A DNA stretch of 64,000 nucleotides from positions 3,906,001 through 3,970,000 of the forward strand of contig OV277857.1 of NCBI GenBank assembly GCA_922989275.2, given 5' to 3'. Within the stretch, counting starts at the first letter, position 1, and the number at the start of each line of letters is the position of its first letter. Below are positions 48,801 to 55,483 of this stretch, piece after piece. Made by a program: the position numbers and the translations under genes. Origin of the DNA: Gari tellinella (lineage: Eukaryota > Mollusca > Bivalvia > Cardiida > Psammobiidae). The notes beneath the pieces are model-generated. The model saw only the letters and a program-made list of their open reading frames with translations. It ran no database searches and was not told where the DNA came from.

Positions 48801-49391
48801 GCTCCTTTTGGACATGCACGTAATATTGACAGGAAGACTGACGTATTCTACACAGAACACTGTTTTAAGGTGTGGTGTTTTCTTCAGAAAATTGAGGAGC
48901 CATTCCAACATGCATGCATTGTCTATTTTTCATTTTCAGAAATTGGAGAAGTCGTTCCTATTTATCCTAGCATACATTGTTGTTGTTTTTTCTTTCAGAA
49001 ACTTGAGGAGCCGTTCCTGCTTGCACAAAATGTTGGTTTTTCATTTTCAGATGTTTTAGAAGCCGTTCCTACTTGCAAACATTGACGGGTTTCTTTTCAG
49101 AAAATTGAGGAGCTGTTCCTTCCTGCATACATTGTTGGTTATTCTTTTTCAGTAAACTGAGGAGCCGTTCCTTCTTGCATACATTGTTTGGTTATCTTTT
49201 TCAGAAAATTGAGGAGCCGTTCCTACTTGCATATATTGTTGTTTTTTCTTTTTCAGAAAATTGAGGAGCCGTTCCTACTAGCGGTTAAGGAAACTCTCGG
49301 GGATCGCTACTCTGCTAATATGGAACACATCTACAGGAAGACTATCAAGTTCATCATTGATACTCTAATAGAGGGATATTGTAATGATTAG
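33620..49391 (+). CDS. globin X-like membrane-anchored globin, three exons
   Basis: The coding sequence joins 33620-33834, 36545-36788 and 49257-49391 and gives 197 residues. Seen: the N-terminus MGCRVS has Gly2 and Cys3, the layout for N-myristoylation and palmitoylation known from globin X. A ~40-residue N-terminal extension precedes the globin fold. By alignment from memory with neuroglobin-type globins, Phe84 fits CD1, His107 (MENHVRQVM) fits distal E7 and His139 (VGRSHRR) fits proximal F8. Both introns fall at the classical globin sites (B12.2 phase 2, G7.0 phase 0) and use GT-AG borders. Inferred role: haem protein at the plasma membrane, for O2 or NO binding or redox signalling rather than bulk oxygen transport. 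The start codon has A at -3 and G at +4. The assignment to globin is firm; globin X rather than another invertebrate membrane globin is likely. Confidence 0.92.
33868..33976 (+). mobile_element. MITE B fragment in globin intron 1
   Basis: Left end (TTAGCCCCTAGTATATTTCT) and shrunken hairpin ending CTTTAAGCTACAATT, then half of an M element. Confidence 0.55.
33977..34095. mobile_element. MITE M2, half, in intron 1
   Basis: CACAAGACAGGATTAGAGG to CGTTTCATAAGACGGGCTCC; begins at the M centre. Confidence 0.65.
34097..34236. mobile_element. palindromic element L2 in intron 1
   Basis: CCCAAGGTTATA and TATAACCTTGG ends, CTCAAGCATTTGTTTGGTC; centre changed. Directly joined to M2. Confidence 0.65.
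34237..35199. other. intron 1, no recognisable feature
   Basis: AT-rich intron sequence without evident repeats. Confidence 0.5.
35200..35340. mobile_element. palindromic element L3 in intron 1
   Basis: AAGGTTATAAAGC and CTTTTTATAACCTTGG, centre GGAGCCTAGGCTC. Confidence 0.7.
35450..36248 (-). pseudogene. degenerate LINE reverse transcriptase, interrupted by MITE A
   Basis: Read on the minus strand, 36223 downward gives MCMLLYADDIVLFTT, the catalytic YxDD box of a reverse transcriptase. MITE A11 (35906-36150) interrupts it. Beyond it, with stops and frameshifts, the thumb-side landmarks of non-LTR elements follow: a PILLYGSEV-like string near 35640 and IHIKFCKLI then TPNAT just after. It lies antisense in globin intron 1. 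It is inactive. Confidence 0.75.
35906..36150 (+). mobile_element. MITE A11 in globin intron 1
   Basis: Splits the antisense LINE RT remnant. The right flank is CA instead of TA. Confidence 0.87.
36292..36345. repeat. fragment of a CAAACAG hairpin in intron 1
   Basis: GGTGTCTGGCCGTGGTCCAA then GTTGTTTGC, one arm only. Confidence 0.45.
36447..36544 (+). repeat. duplicated acceptor of globin exon 2
   Basis: The string tttttcagact-ttcgaaacgaacga occurs at 36448 onward and again at the real exon border 36545. The two AGs lie exactly 90 bp apart. The upstream copy decays after 26 exon-like bases and would read into a TAG. Confidence 0.8.
36545..36788 (+). CDS. globin exon 2 (haem pocket, helices C-G)
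   Basis: The exon follows the acceptor ctttttcag and ends at TGG before gtatga. It encodes residues 72 (last base) to 153, from LFETNEE to NPNVFW. It carries all three haem-pocket landmarks: Phe84 (CD1), His107 (distal E7) and His139 (proximal F8). No stop or frameshift is present. The R-family transposon ending 36814-36995 begins only 25 bp beyond the donor. Confidence 0.92.
36814..36995. mobile_element. TA element R2, 25 bp after the exon 2 donor
   Basis: CAGTGATGCTCGCTTATAAC and GTTATAAGTGATCTTCACTG, TA flanks. Related to R1. Confidence 0.75.
37050..37261 (-). mobile_element. MITE C11 in intron 2
   Basis: TTAA both sides; hairpin carries GATGAGACGCC in both arms and apex CCGAGTAACTCGG, both paired changes. 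Confidence 0.82.
37295..37455 (+). mobile_element. MITE C12, ends decayed
   Basis: GTCGTCTGC box and hairpin GACCCTAATGAGACGCC with paired changes. Confidence 0.7.
37485..37730 (+). mobile_element. MITE A12 in globin intron 2
   Basis: 246 bp, TA flanks, left end CATTGGAGAA. Confidence 0.88.
38018..38236 (-). mobile_element. MITE C13, hairpin decayed
   Basis: TTAACCATTTAGCTGCC and AATGGCAGCGAAATGGTTAA, TTAA both sides; arms unpaired. Confidence 0.7.
38237..38310. repeat. C-type hairpin remnant
   Basis: AGTTTGGGTCCAAAG and CGACGTCTAATCAGGATCG then AAACTG, directly after C13. Confidence 0.5.
38311..39031. other. intron 2, no recognisable feature
   Basis: No frame or inverted repeat noticed. 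Confidence 0.5.
39032..39277 (-). mobile_element. MITE A13 in globin intron 2
   Basis: 246 bp, TA flanks, intact hairpin with perfect CAGATTCTCCACTG right end. Confidence 0.88.
39312..39395. mobile_element. palindromic element L4, left half
   Basis: GATGAGTCTGATATTGC, TCAAGCATTTAATTGGTCAG up to TTTGAGCTTG, the centre of the palindrome. Confidence 0.55.
39536..39592. repeat. partial copy of the 29001 hairpin
   Basis: CATCAGAGGGCTCCTTTAGGA and GGGTCTTCACTGTTTGC; left outer arm missing. Confidence 0.55.
39692..39745. mobile_element. MITE M fragment
   Basis: CTGGGGTCCGTTTTATGC then GTACGGCAATAACGGTCG. Confidence 0.5.
40094..40320 (+). mobile_element. MITE A14, decayed right end
   Basis: Left end CAGTAGATAA. 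Hairpin arms diverged. The right end fades after TGGGAAAGAATAAA, so the end coordinate is approximate. Confidence 0.68.
40414..40652 (-). mobile_element. MITE A15
   Basis: TA on the left, TTA on the right; hairpin centre GGGTACCC, a 2-base contraction. It starts about 95 bp beyond A14. Confidence 0.83.
40991..41115. mobile_element. MITE M3, half
   Basis: CACAAGACAGGATTAGATGG to ACGACGTTTTATAAAAAGG; starts at the M centre like M2. Confidence 0.65.
41216..41477 (+). mobile_element. P element carrying a B cassette
   Basis: Ends CAGGGCTGCCATTTCTCCGG and TTATGGCAGCCCTG. Inside sits most of a reverse-oriented B (hairpin centre CCTTGAGG) ending ATGGGGTAAAG directly before GTACGATTAGTAAAATCG. Confidence 0.75.
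41821..42071 (-). mobile_element. MITE B20
   Basis: TTAA on both sides; near-perfect hairpin around CCTTAAGG. Confidence 0.86.
42155..42216. repeat. decayed CAAACAG hairpin
   Basis: CAAACAAGTTCGGAACCGAG and GATGTCGTGTAACAGG; right arm mostly lost. Confidence 0.4.
42277..42534 (-). mobile_element. MITE B21
   Basis: GTTACCCGTTACTCCATAA at left, GGGTAATAGGTTAG at right; hairpin centre CCTGTAGG. Confidence 0.8.
42663..42931 (-). mobile_element. MITE A16, diverged
   Basis: Ends CAGTGGGGAA and TTCTCCTCTG; the hairpin is decayed and a ~15-bp insertion lies near the left end. Confidence 0.68.
43066..43406 (-). mobile_element. MITE E7 in intron 2
   Basis: TATAGCGCTCCCTTTTTAC end, perfect hairpin GCTTGAATCCAGATCAGACG apex CCGCAAAACGCGG, end replaced by B22. 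Confidence 0.78.
43405..43589 (+). mobile_element. MITE B22, joined to E7
   Basis: B without left end and with the hairpin apex deleted (GTGTAAATACTTTCAGCC). It begins directly where E7 stops. Confidence 0.65.
43848..44017 (-). mobile_element. MITE B23, hairpin arm deleted
   Basis: GTTAATTCCTCCCCTGAAG at left; only the right arm CTTTACTTTCAGCC remains. Confidence 0.6.
44096..45631. mobile_element. 1.54-kb TIR element, no transposase seen
   Basis: CACTCAGCGCAAAAAGAAAC and its inverse GTTTCTTTTTGCACTGAGTG, each next to TA. C15 is nested near the left end. No frame over 80 codons inside, so it looks non-autonomous. Confidence 0.78.
44279..44487 (+). mobile_element. MITE C15, nested in the 1.5-kb TIR element
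   Basis: ACCCCTTCACCGTTTCATTG end, hairpin GGCTCCTGATC with GGAACC on the other side, GGAATGGTTAA. Confidence 0.78.
45632..46065. other. intron 2, no recognisable feature
   Basis: A short AGTTTC tandem run near 45918-45936. Confidence 0.5.
46066..46170 (-). mobile_element. MITE B fragment
   Basis: Reverse B arm from CTCTGAAGAACAAAATTATTCC to GCAGCTGTTAGCATAAA; no hairpin. Confidence 0.5.
46243..46385 (+). mobile_element. MITE A, left half
   Basis: Decayed TCCCGTTAAAACGCAAGCG box, then the left hairpin arm to GACGCCGGGTAC, where it stops abruptly. Confidence 0.62.
46386..46694. other. sequence between two half A elements
   Basis: If the two halves were one element, this 309-bp piece would be an insertion at its hairpin apex. 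No inverted ends seen. Confidence 0.4.
46695..46837 (-). mobile_element. MITE A17, half element from hairpin apex to end
   Basis: Begins at TCTGATCAGGCTCC, one arm of the hairpin, and runs to a perfect end. The break at the hairpin centre mirrors the half copy at 46243-46385. Confidence 0.72.
46939..47135. repeat. ~97-bp tandem duplication
   Basis: GTGAATCGCAGACA.ATG.ATCCT to ATTTAC/ATCTGTAATGGTC occurs twice in a row with about 20% difference. Confidence 0.72.
47136..47505. other. intron 2, no recognisable feature
   Basis: Nothing noted. Confidence 0.5.
47506..47742 (-). mobile_element. MITE D4 in intron 2
   Basis: TTAA both sides; hairpin GCAAACAGTATATACTCTGA with the paired change in the other arm; ATCCCTTTGATAAAAA body as in D5. 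Confidence 0.86.
47743..48283. other. intron 2, no recognisable feature
   Basis: A 62-codon frame at 47984-48172 has no recognisable domain. Confidence 0.45.
48284..48462 (+). mobile_element. MITE C16, ends decayed
   Basis: TTCGTCTGCAAATTT and a perfect 30-bp-stem hairpin around CCGCGTTAACGCGG. Confidence 0.72.
48463..48880. other. intron 2, hairpin remnant only
   Basis: CCTGATCAGAGGGCTCCTTTT near 48790 matches one arm of the 29001 hairpin. Confidence 0.45.
48881..49256 (+). repeat. tandem array of decoy 3' splice sites before globin exon 3
   Basis: Seven decayed copies of [pyrimidine tract-CAG-start of exon 3] precede the true acceptor. The AG dinucleotides end at 48887, 48939, 48998, 49050, 49100, 49152, 49204 and the real one at 49256. 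Spacings are 52, 59, 52, 50, 52, 52 and 52 bp. Copies keep the reading KIEEPF-L-LA in part and then run into intron-like sequence. Adding one 52-bp unit would shift the frame. Confidence 0.88.
49257..49391 (+). CDS. globin exon 3 (helices G-H, C-terminus)
   Basis: It encodes residues 154-197, from KIEEPFLLAVKETLGDRY to the end LIEGYCND, then TAG. This is the G/H-helix region, and joining W153 to K154 is in frame. The exon is short because the protein has almost no extension after helix H. Its first ~25 bases are copied repeatedly upstream in the intron. No AATAAA is seen in the roughly 300 bases after the stop; a B element with a nested A element starts about 70 bases downstream. Confidence 0.9.
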   Translation, partial: KIEEPFLLAVKETLGDRYSANMEHIYRKTIKFIIDTLIEGYCND

Positions 49392-49461
49392 TGTGTCAGC
49401 CGTCGTCGTGGCGGAACACTGTGAACTATTGGTATACAGTCAACAGTGTTATTAGCGATCA

Positions 49462-49922
49462 TTAAGCACATTACCTACATACATGGGAGAAGACGTTTTT
49501 CTTTCCCGTTTAAACGCAAACGGAACACAAAATAGCGAAAATGTGGATTGTTATCATTTTGACATTTCTCATTATTGTTTTTTATCTGAGTGACAAACAG
49601 TTTGGAGCCTGATCAGACGCCGGGTTACCCGGCGTCTGATCTGGCTCCAAACTGTTTGCAATGGAAATAATAGTTTTTAAGCGTAAACGCGTTTATTTGG
49701 AAAGAATAACGTTTTATTCACTGTAGCTTGTTTTCAGTATTGAAGACACATGGTTACTTAAAGCAGACTGAAAGTAAAGTAGATTTCTGCTTAGGGATCT
49801 TGCTAGGAAATAGGAACTATATCTTATGATGCATATGAATTAATGTTTAAAATGGAAATATTTTCTTAAGGGAAGGAATAGATTAAGTTGTAGAAATGCG
49901 TATCTACTGGTTAATGTGTTAT
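49462..49922 (+). mobile_element. MITE B25 split by A18, just after the globin gene
   Basis: CATTACCTACA[TA]-A18-[TA]GCTTGTTTTCAG restores the B left end across A18. Hairpin decayed; right end CTACTGGTTAA. Confidence 0.7.
49482..49723 (+). mobile_element. MITE A18, 91 bp after the globin stop codon
   Basis: Diverged ends (CATGGGAGAA, TTATTCACTG), TA flanks, intact hairpin. Nested in a B element that starts near 49462. If the 3' UTR is longer than about 90 bases it contains this hairpin. Confidence 0.8.
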
Positions 49923-50051
49923 CGGAAGACCAATTAGTAGTCTTTCATACTGGCGATTGCTTAATGCAGGGTAAAATACTGCAGAAAGCTGATATAACAG
50001 TTTTTTGCATTACATTTTGTATTTTTATCCTGTATTGGACAATCTATATCT

Positions 50052-50287
50052 TAACCCATTACCCCCATATATACGCATTTTTACGAAAGTAATTTTTTCC
50101 TCAAATGAAGAACAAACAGTCATAAATATTCACTATGAGAATATTTTATATTCTAGCAGATTATAGGTTAAAGCAGGCTGAAAGTAACGCACAGTGCGCC
50201 TTAAGGCGCATTCTGCATTCCTTTCAACCTGCTTTAAGTGATAACGTGTCATCAAAAACTACATGTAGAACAAGGTACAGGGAAAGG
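50052..50287 (-). mobile_element. MITE B26
   Basis: TTAACCCATTACCCCCATA left end and hairpin GTGCGCCTTAAGGCGCATT; right end decayed. Confidence 0.8.
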
Positions 50288-50671
50288 CGTAATATAGGAC
50301 CATGTAGTCTTAATACAGTTAGTTGTTTAATGCAGTGAAAAAACAATGCTGAAAGCAGCTACATGTATAACAGCTGCCTACATTAATTTCCATCCAAGCT
50401 ATATTTTAAGGGATTACCATTCTAATTACAGAGAATGGTCGCTAAACACGAGTTTGACTGTATACCTGATAGAGTGGTATAAAGTGTCTGCTGAAAGAGG
50501 TACGAGTTGTAATCAGTGGCTTCCAGAGATATTGCGAAAGTAATTCTGCTGAAATTTCACAGAAAAGTGTCATGTAATGATCCAGCCATGCCCAGGATTC
50601 AAATATATGAGCGTACATTGATGTTGGGGAGATCATATCAGACGAACACGAGTTGTGCGAGTTGAAAATGT

Positions 50672-50891
50672 TTAAGAGAGTCGTCTGCTGTTTGTCTGAA
50701 TGCCGTCTGTATTGACACTTTCGTCTGCAATATGTTTCAAGTCAGATTTATAGCTTTTTTAACTGAAGAAATATTTATACAAGTGTCGAACAGTTTGGAT
50801 ACAGATTAGACGCCGCGTAACGCGGCGTCTAATCAATGTCCAAACTGTTTGTAAATAATATTTTAGGTGTTATTGTCAGTGAAAGAGTTAA
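50672..50891 (+). mobile_element. MITE C17
   Basis: GTCGTCTGCTGTTT box, apex CCGCGTAACGCGG, end AGTGAAAGAGTTAA. Confidence 0.75.
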
Positions 50892-50975
50892 AGCAGGCTT
50901 AAAAAGTAAAGAAGATAGGTCTGAATGAACATTCTTTTATGCCTTTACGCTGCTTTATAAAGCGACGTGCTGAAA
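50892..50975 (+). mobile_element. MITE B fragment attached to C17
   Basis: Starts at the TTAA that closes C17 (AAAGCAGGCTTAAAAAG); hairpin decayed. Confidence 0.5.
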
Positions 50976-51037
50976 CAAAAACAAACCAAACAGTTGTGTG
51001 GTTGAACTATAAAGGGTTTTACATGTATTTGATTTCT

Positions 51038-51241
51038 TTAACCCATTCACTGCCATGGCGTCATATGTTTTTAACGTTTGCCGTCTTCTTTCAATTATCA
51101 TATTTAAATTTCTCTGTAGTTTGACTTAAGAAACATTGAAATGAGTGTCATACAGGTAAGATGTTCATCAGGCGCCGCTAAACAGGATACAAACATTTTG
51201 CAAATAATAATTGTACCGGGGTAACTTAATGATGGGGTTAA
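51038..51241 (+). mobile_element. MITE C18, hairpin contracted
   Basis: TTAACCCATTCACTGCCATG and GATGGGGTTAA. The TTAA at 51238-51241 also begins C19. Confidence 0.78.
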
Positions 51242-51412
51242 ACCCTTACACTGTCATGCTTAAAAATGTCGTCTGCTTGCGTTGCTTGGTTTTAAATTTT
51301 AGATAATTTTGTTTTAGAAACATCGGAATGGGTAAACAAAATGTTTGGAGCTTGTTCAGGCGACAAATCACTTAACAACGAGCCTAATCAGGATCCTATC
51401 TGTTTGTAAATG
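51238..51412 (+). mobile_element. MITE C19, right end lost
   Basis: TTAAACCCTTACACTGTCATG, GTCGTCTGC; hairpin interrupted by ATCACTTAACAACGA. Confidence 0.65.
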
Positions 51413-51685
51413 CACCCTTCAAAGTCTATGAAGTGGCATACTAATTTTCTAAATATACATGAAATGAATAAAAATGAAACCCAGGAAGTAGTTTTCGGAA
51501 TTGTTTTATTTTCAATGACACAAACAAGATTAGAAGCTTTTACAATCACGATTGTAACAGATTTCGCGGTTAAATAATTTGACGGTTGAGTGTGAAATCG
51601 CACGGAACGAATACATCTATCACGACTGTAACACATTATAAGAATCAAGGGTGTAGTTGCTAGGCAATGCCAACATATATTGTAA

Positions 51686-51934
51686 CAGTGGCAAAAACAC
51701 AATTCTTCCCCGTTTAAACGTAAACGAAACGCAAATGCATTACAATAAAATTAATAATATTACATTGTTTTCCAAGTCTGACTATTAATTTTAACCTGAG
51801 GGCAAGCCGTTTGGAGCCTGATCTGACAACGGGTTACATTGTACCCGAACCTGGTTCCAAACCATTTGCAGTGAATATAATAGATTAGAGAAAACGCGTT
51901 TATTGGAAAAGAATAGATAACGTCTTCTCCACTG
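51686..51934 (+). mobile_element. MITE A19, diverged
   Basis: Ends CAGTGGCAAA and TTCTCCACTG. The hairpin centre has decayed (CTGACAACGGGTTACATT). Confidence 0.75.
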
Positions 51935-52104
51935 TACATGTAACACATTATTGGATACTAGACATTAGGCAATGTCAAGTTGCCAACCACTATTGTTAAA
52001 ACAAATGATGGCGAATTTGTACTACGAACTCAATGTAAGCGGTTTGATTTGACTATTTATTTGAGTTTTCAGTTCTGTATGTCAGTGATTCAGCGATCCT
52101 TTTA

Positions 52105-52160
52105 AGTCGAAATTCGATTAATCCGACTCGGTTAAGTTTAACATATCCGTATTTCAAAGT
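52105..52160. mobile_element. MITE I fragment
   Basis: AAGTCGAAATTCGATTAATC then TATCCGTATTTCAAAGTT; half of the outer arm only. Confidence 0.5.
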
Positions 52161-52247
52161 TACTATATAATACTATATACAACACTTACATATATTACGG
52201 CCATTAAATTAGACACGTTTGTGATGTTTAGGGCAGGTAGCTGAAAT

Positions 52248-52313
52248 AGATCAAGATGAAAGTAAAGCAGAAAGCTCCTACAAGCTATTTCTGCTTTACT
52301 TTGATCTTGATTT
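52248..52313. repeat. Q-type hairpin
   Basis: AGATCAAGATGAAAGTAAAG and inverse CTTTACTTTGATCTTGAT, i.e. the GAAAG block is unpaired. Confidence 0.65.
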
Positions 52314-52438
52314 ATTTGTCACTTGTCTTCTTTCCATTAATTAGTGTATCTTTCAGGCGTCGCATCACAGTAGGGCTACTGAAATATTATCAGTTTTCAT
52401 TTTATTTCATGTGCGCATCGTTTATATGTACATATGTA

Positions 52439-52684
52439 CAGTGGAGAATCTGTTATTCTTTCCCAATAAACGCGTTTACGCTAAAACTATTATTTGCAGT
52501 GCAAACAGTTTGTAGCCAGATCAGACGCCGGGTAACCCGGCGTCTGATCAGGCTCCAAACTGTTTGCCACCAAGATAAACAAGAATTATCAGAATTGTCC
52601 AAAAGTTGTTCTTTTCTACGTTTTAGTGCTTTGCGTTTGCGTACGTTTGCGTTTAAACGGGAAAGAATAACAGATTCTCCACTG
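52439..52684 (-). mobile_element. MITE A20, full length
   Basis: 246 bp, TA-flanked, near consensus. Confidence 0.88.
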
Positions 52685-52925
52685 TATCCATGAACATTGA
52701 TTTCATGTAAATATAAACCGACCTTGAATAAATAAACATTGTAAAATCGACAATGTGTTGTTTTTTTGTGTTTTTTTTTATAAATGGAAATACCCATGTT
52801 CTTCAGTACAATATAAGTTATATAGGTTTTGGCATGGTATAAGGCCCACGTGGTCTGTCAGGATATTACGTGTCGTGAACAAAACCTGCCAATGACCTTC
52901 AAAGAAGTTTCTTTGCTCTGGATCA

Positions 52926-53131
52926 GGCATGAGTAGTTAGGTTCTTTTACTCAGAGCAAATGATGTTTTTGTTTACCTTGTAATTTTCGGAGATATCAAT
53001 TCCGCTTTATCGATATGACTGCACTGGATTGGATCACATGACCGGTGAGTGGGTCACGTGAGGCGAATAGTATCCAAGGTAAAGACATCACACTGTGCTC
53101 TGAAAAACAACAGTCTTACTACTCATGCCGA
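52926..53131. mobile_element. 205-bp element with ~55-bp inverted ends
   Basis: GGCATGAGTAGT..AGAGCA..TTACCTTG and its inverse; the middle holds CACATGACCGGTGAGTGGGT. Confidence 0.7.
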
Positions 53132-53235
53132 ATATATGTACCAGTATAAAATATTTGTCATATTTTAAACTTCAACAGAATCTACAAAAAACGAATAAAA
53201 AACTTTCATTTGTTCTTGTTCAAGACGGACGATAG

Positions 53236-53308
53236 CTTAATTAAAGCAGGACAAAATAATGCAGAAACTTCATTCATGAGCTTTCTGCATTAGTGTCGTC
53301 CTGCGTTG
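53236..53308. repeat. Q-type hairpin
   Basis: GCAGGACAAAATAATGCAG and CTGCATTAGTGTCGTCCTGC. Confidence 0.6.
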
Positions 53309-53626
53309 GGCAGTCATCTGCATTAAACATTGCCATCCTTATTTACTAGTATGTCACTCTAAAGAAGGAACACTGTAAAATCAAAACGAATCGTTGATGA
53401 TAAAACGCTCTAGTTCTTTTTTTTTATACCCTGACAAGAACAAAACAAATGGTAGCACGCGCGTACATGTATACACCGTCAAGACCAAAACAGATCACAC
53501 GCACTTTTATGTACCATCGCAAAAGCTAAAACTTTGTATCACATTCCATGGCAAGTTTACCAAATAGAAAACGACAATTTTCTATCCAGTATGACAAAGT
53601 GTCATGACATAGTGCAAATGAAATTG

Positions 53627-53848
53627 CAGGTCTGCCATAAGTTGACATGAAAAATCCTAAGATTTCCAAATTTGCATTTTTCAAGTGCGATTTTACGAAT
53701 CGTACCTTTACCCCATAGCCTATTTCTAGTTTTGTTGGCATGTGGCTACTTAAGGCGCATTCTGCTTTACTTTCAGCCTGCTTTAAGCTACCATGTACTA
53801 GAAAAAGATCCGAAGATTTAGGAAAAATCCGGAGAAATGGCAGCCCTG
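53627..53848 (-). mobile_element. P element carrying a B cassette (half hairpin)
   Basis: Same ends, reversed. Junction CGAATCGTAC|CTTTACCCCATAG; only one hairpin arm of B is left. Confidence 0.75.
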
Positions 53849-54437
53849 ACTTTGCCTAGTTCTCATTGGTTAACCTGTCATGGTAAATGACACTGCTTTT
53901 GTTTTGCTGGGGTACATTTTTCATCAAGTTAAGATTTTAGGCAACTTGAAAAGATTAAAGCTATAATCTCCTATGAACCCTAGTCACGAATATACGCGTC
54001 TTTTGCCATCAGTGTGGGGGAAGTTGAATTCCCCATCAAGTTATATCTTTCCGCAGGCAACATCACAAAAATGCGACTGAGTACACTTTTAGTGTAAAAT
54101 GTTTTTGCTAACTAAGGCTTGGTTTTAGGTTAATCTAGTAGATGATACTGGTTTTGTCTGCAAGTATTTCGTGTTAGGTGATGTAAACTTGTTTGACTTT
54201 TTATCTACATGTATATGAAATCAAACCTGTCAATACAAAAACCTTGAACATTTTCTTGGAAAAGATTATATTTTATTAATTTGATAAACATCACGTTTCG
54301 TTTTGATCAGACGTACAAAAATAACATTTCTATCTATCCGTACTGGTAAAAGACTAATGTAGGCAATATATGAAAGTAGCGCGGAACAATTAATTAACAG
54401 TAACATTTTCTCTGCTAGATATATGACAGCAACGTCT
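53849..54437. other. no recognisable feature
   Basis: Nothing noted. Confidence 0.5.
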
Positions 54438-54654
54438 ATTCAACCTCTTCACTGCCTTACCCCGAGTTACAAAAGTTATATGCAAACAGATTGGATCCTG
54501 ATAAGACGCGGCGTAAAGCGGCGTCTGGTCAGAATCCAAACTTGTTGACGCTCATTCCAATATTTTGAAGTCAATGTACCTTAAAATCAAATTTGAAAAA
54601 CAAGAGAGTAAAACAATTGCTTAAAATTGATGACGTCATGGCAGTGAATGTATC
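54438..54654 (-). mobile_element. MITE C20
   Basis: CCTCTTCACTGCCTTACCCC and GATGACGTCATGGCAGTGAA; terminal TTAA mutated on both sides. Confidence 0.78.
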
Positions 54655-54797
54655 AAACTTTGTCATCTTAAAATATTGTTCCTTCAATTTTATTTGAGCG
54701 AAGGAACAAAATATAAGCATCAATCATGTAAGCACGTTACTCGGAATCTGATCTGGGTCCTAGTTGGTTGCTTATGCTTTATTTTTCGGACCATTTA

Positions 54798-55064
54798 CAG
54801 TGAAACCCCACTTTATGACCACAGAAATGAGTCTAAATGACGGTAGTTAAGATTCACTGAAGCAAGAAAAGCCCCAAATAGGAGAGTTCTGCTATACTTG
54901 CATCTTGCTCTAAGCGACCACCTGTTTATAACTCCCTCATATTTCATCGGTGCTATATGACCTAATCAACAATGTCACAGTGCCATACAACCCAACTCAT
55001 CCATCCTAAAACGCCATAACTTTTAGCTCATTTTGAGTTTGTAATAGTATAGAGAGGTTTGCTG
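54798..55064. mobile_element. MITE F4, diverged
   Basis: CAGTGAAACCCCACTTTATG and TAGAGAGGTTTGCTG, TA flanks; hairpin GCAAGAAAAGCCCC-TAGGAG decayed. Confidence 0.72.
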
Positions 55065-55267
55065 TATAGGCAGGAATTAACCCAACGTGTCTATTATTCC
55101 AATACCATTTAGCTATAATAGGTCAATACGTTAACATTAATGTATTCTCCATTTAGAAAAACAATCGCTAAACTGAAAATGACCAGAATAGCATTATCTT
55201 GGACTATTTACATGTCATTTACATTGTTAAACGATAAATAAATCTACGTACTCACACTCACTGAACG

Positions 55268-55483
55268 TAACCCCTTCACTGCCTTACATCGAGTACAGTA
55301 GTTATTTGTAAACAGTTTGGATCCTGATCAGTCGCCGTGTAACGCGGCGTCTGAACAGGATCCAAACTGTTTGACACTCGTTTCAATATTTCTTAAGTCA
55401 AAATACTTAAAAATTGTTTTTTAGAAATAGAAGCAGACGATAATTGTTTAAATTTGATGACGTCATGGCAGTGAAGGGGTTAA
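55268..55483 (-). mobile_element. MITE C21
   Basis: TAACCCCTTCACTGCCTTAC, GACGTCATGGCAGTGAAGG-GGTTAA; hairpin intact. Confidence 0.83.

Larger units (their letters stand above)
36789..49256 (+). other. globin intron 2 (12,468 bp, phase 0)
   Basis: The donor is gtatga and the acceptor is a run of pyrimidines ending in cag at 49254-49256. The intron is phase 0 at the conserved G7.0 site. Most of it is transposon (A, B, C, D, E, P and R copies plus a 1.5-kb TIR element). Its last ~370 bp is a tandem array of the acceptor region (see 48881-49256). Confidence 0.88.

Noticed and set aside
48771..49085. 104-codon frame overlapping the acceptor array
   Set aside because: It arises from the in-phase reading of several acceptor units; the sequence repeats F-SF-E-V-P motifs and lacks an independent start context.
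37100..49256. Additional globin exons within intron 2
   Set aside because: The three exons already give a complete globin fold, and I found no further helix-like frame apart from the decoy exon 3 starts.
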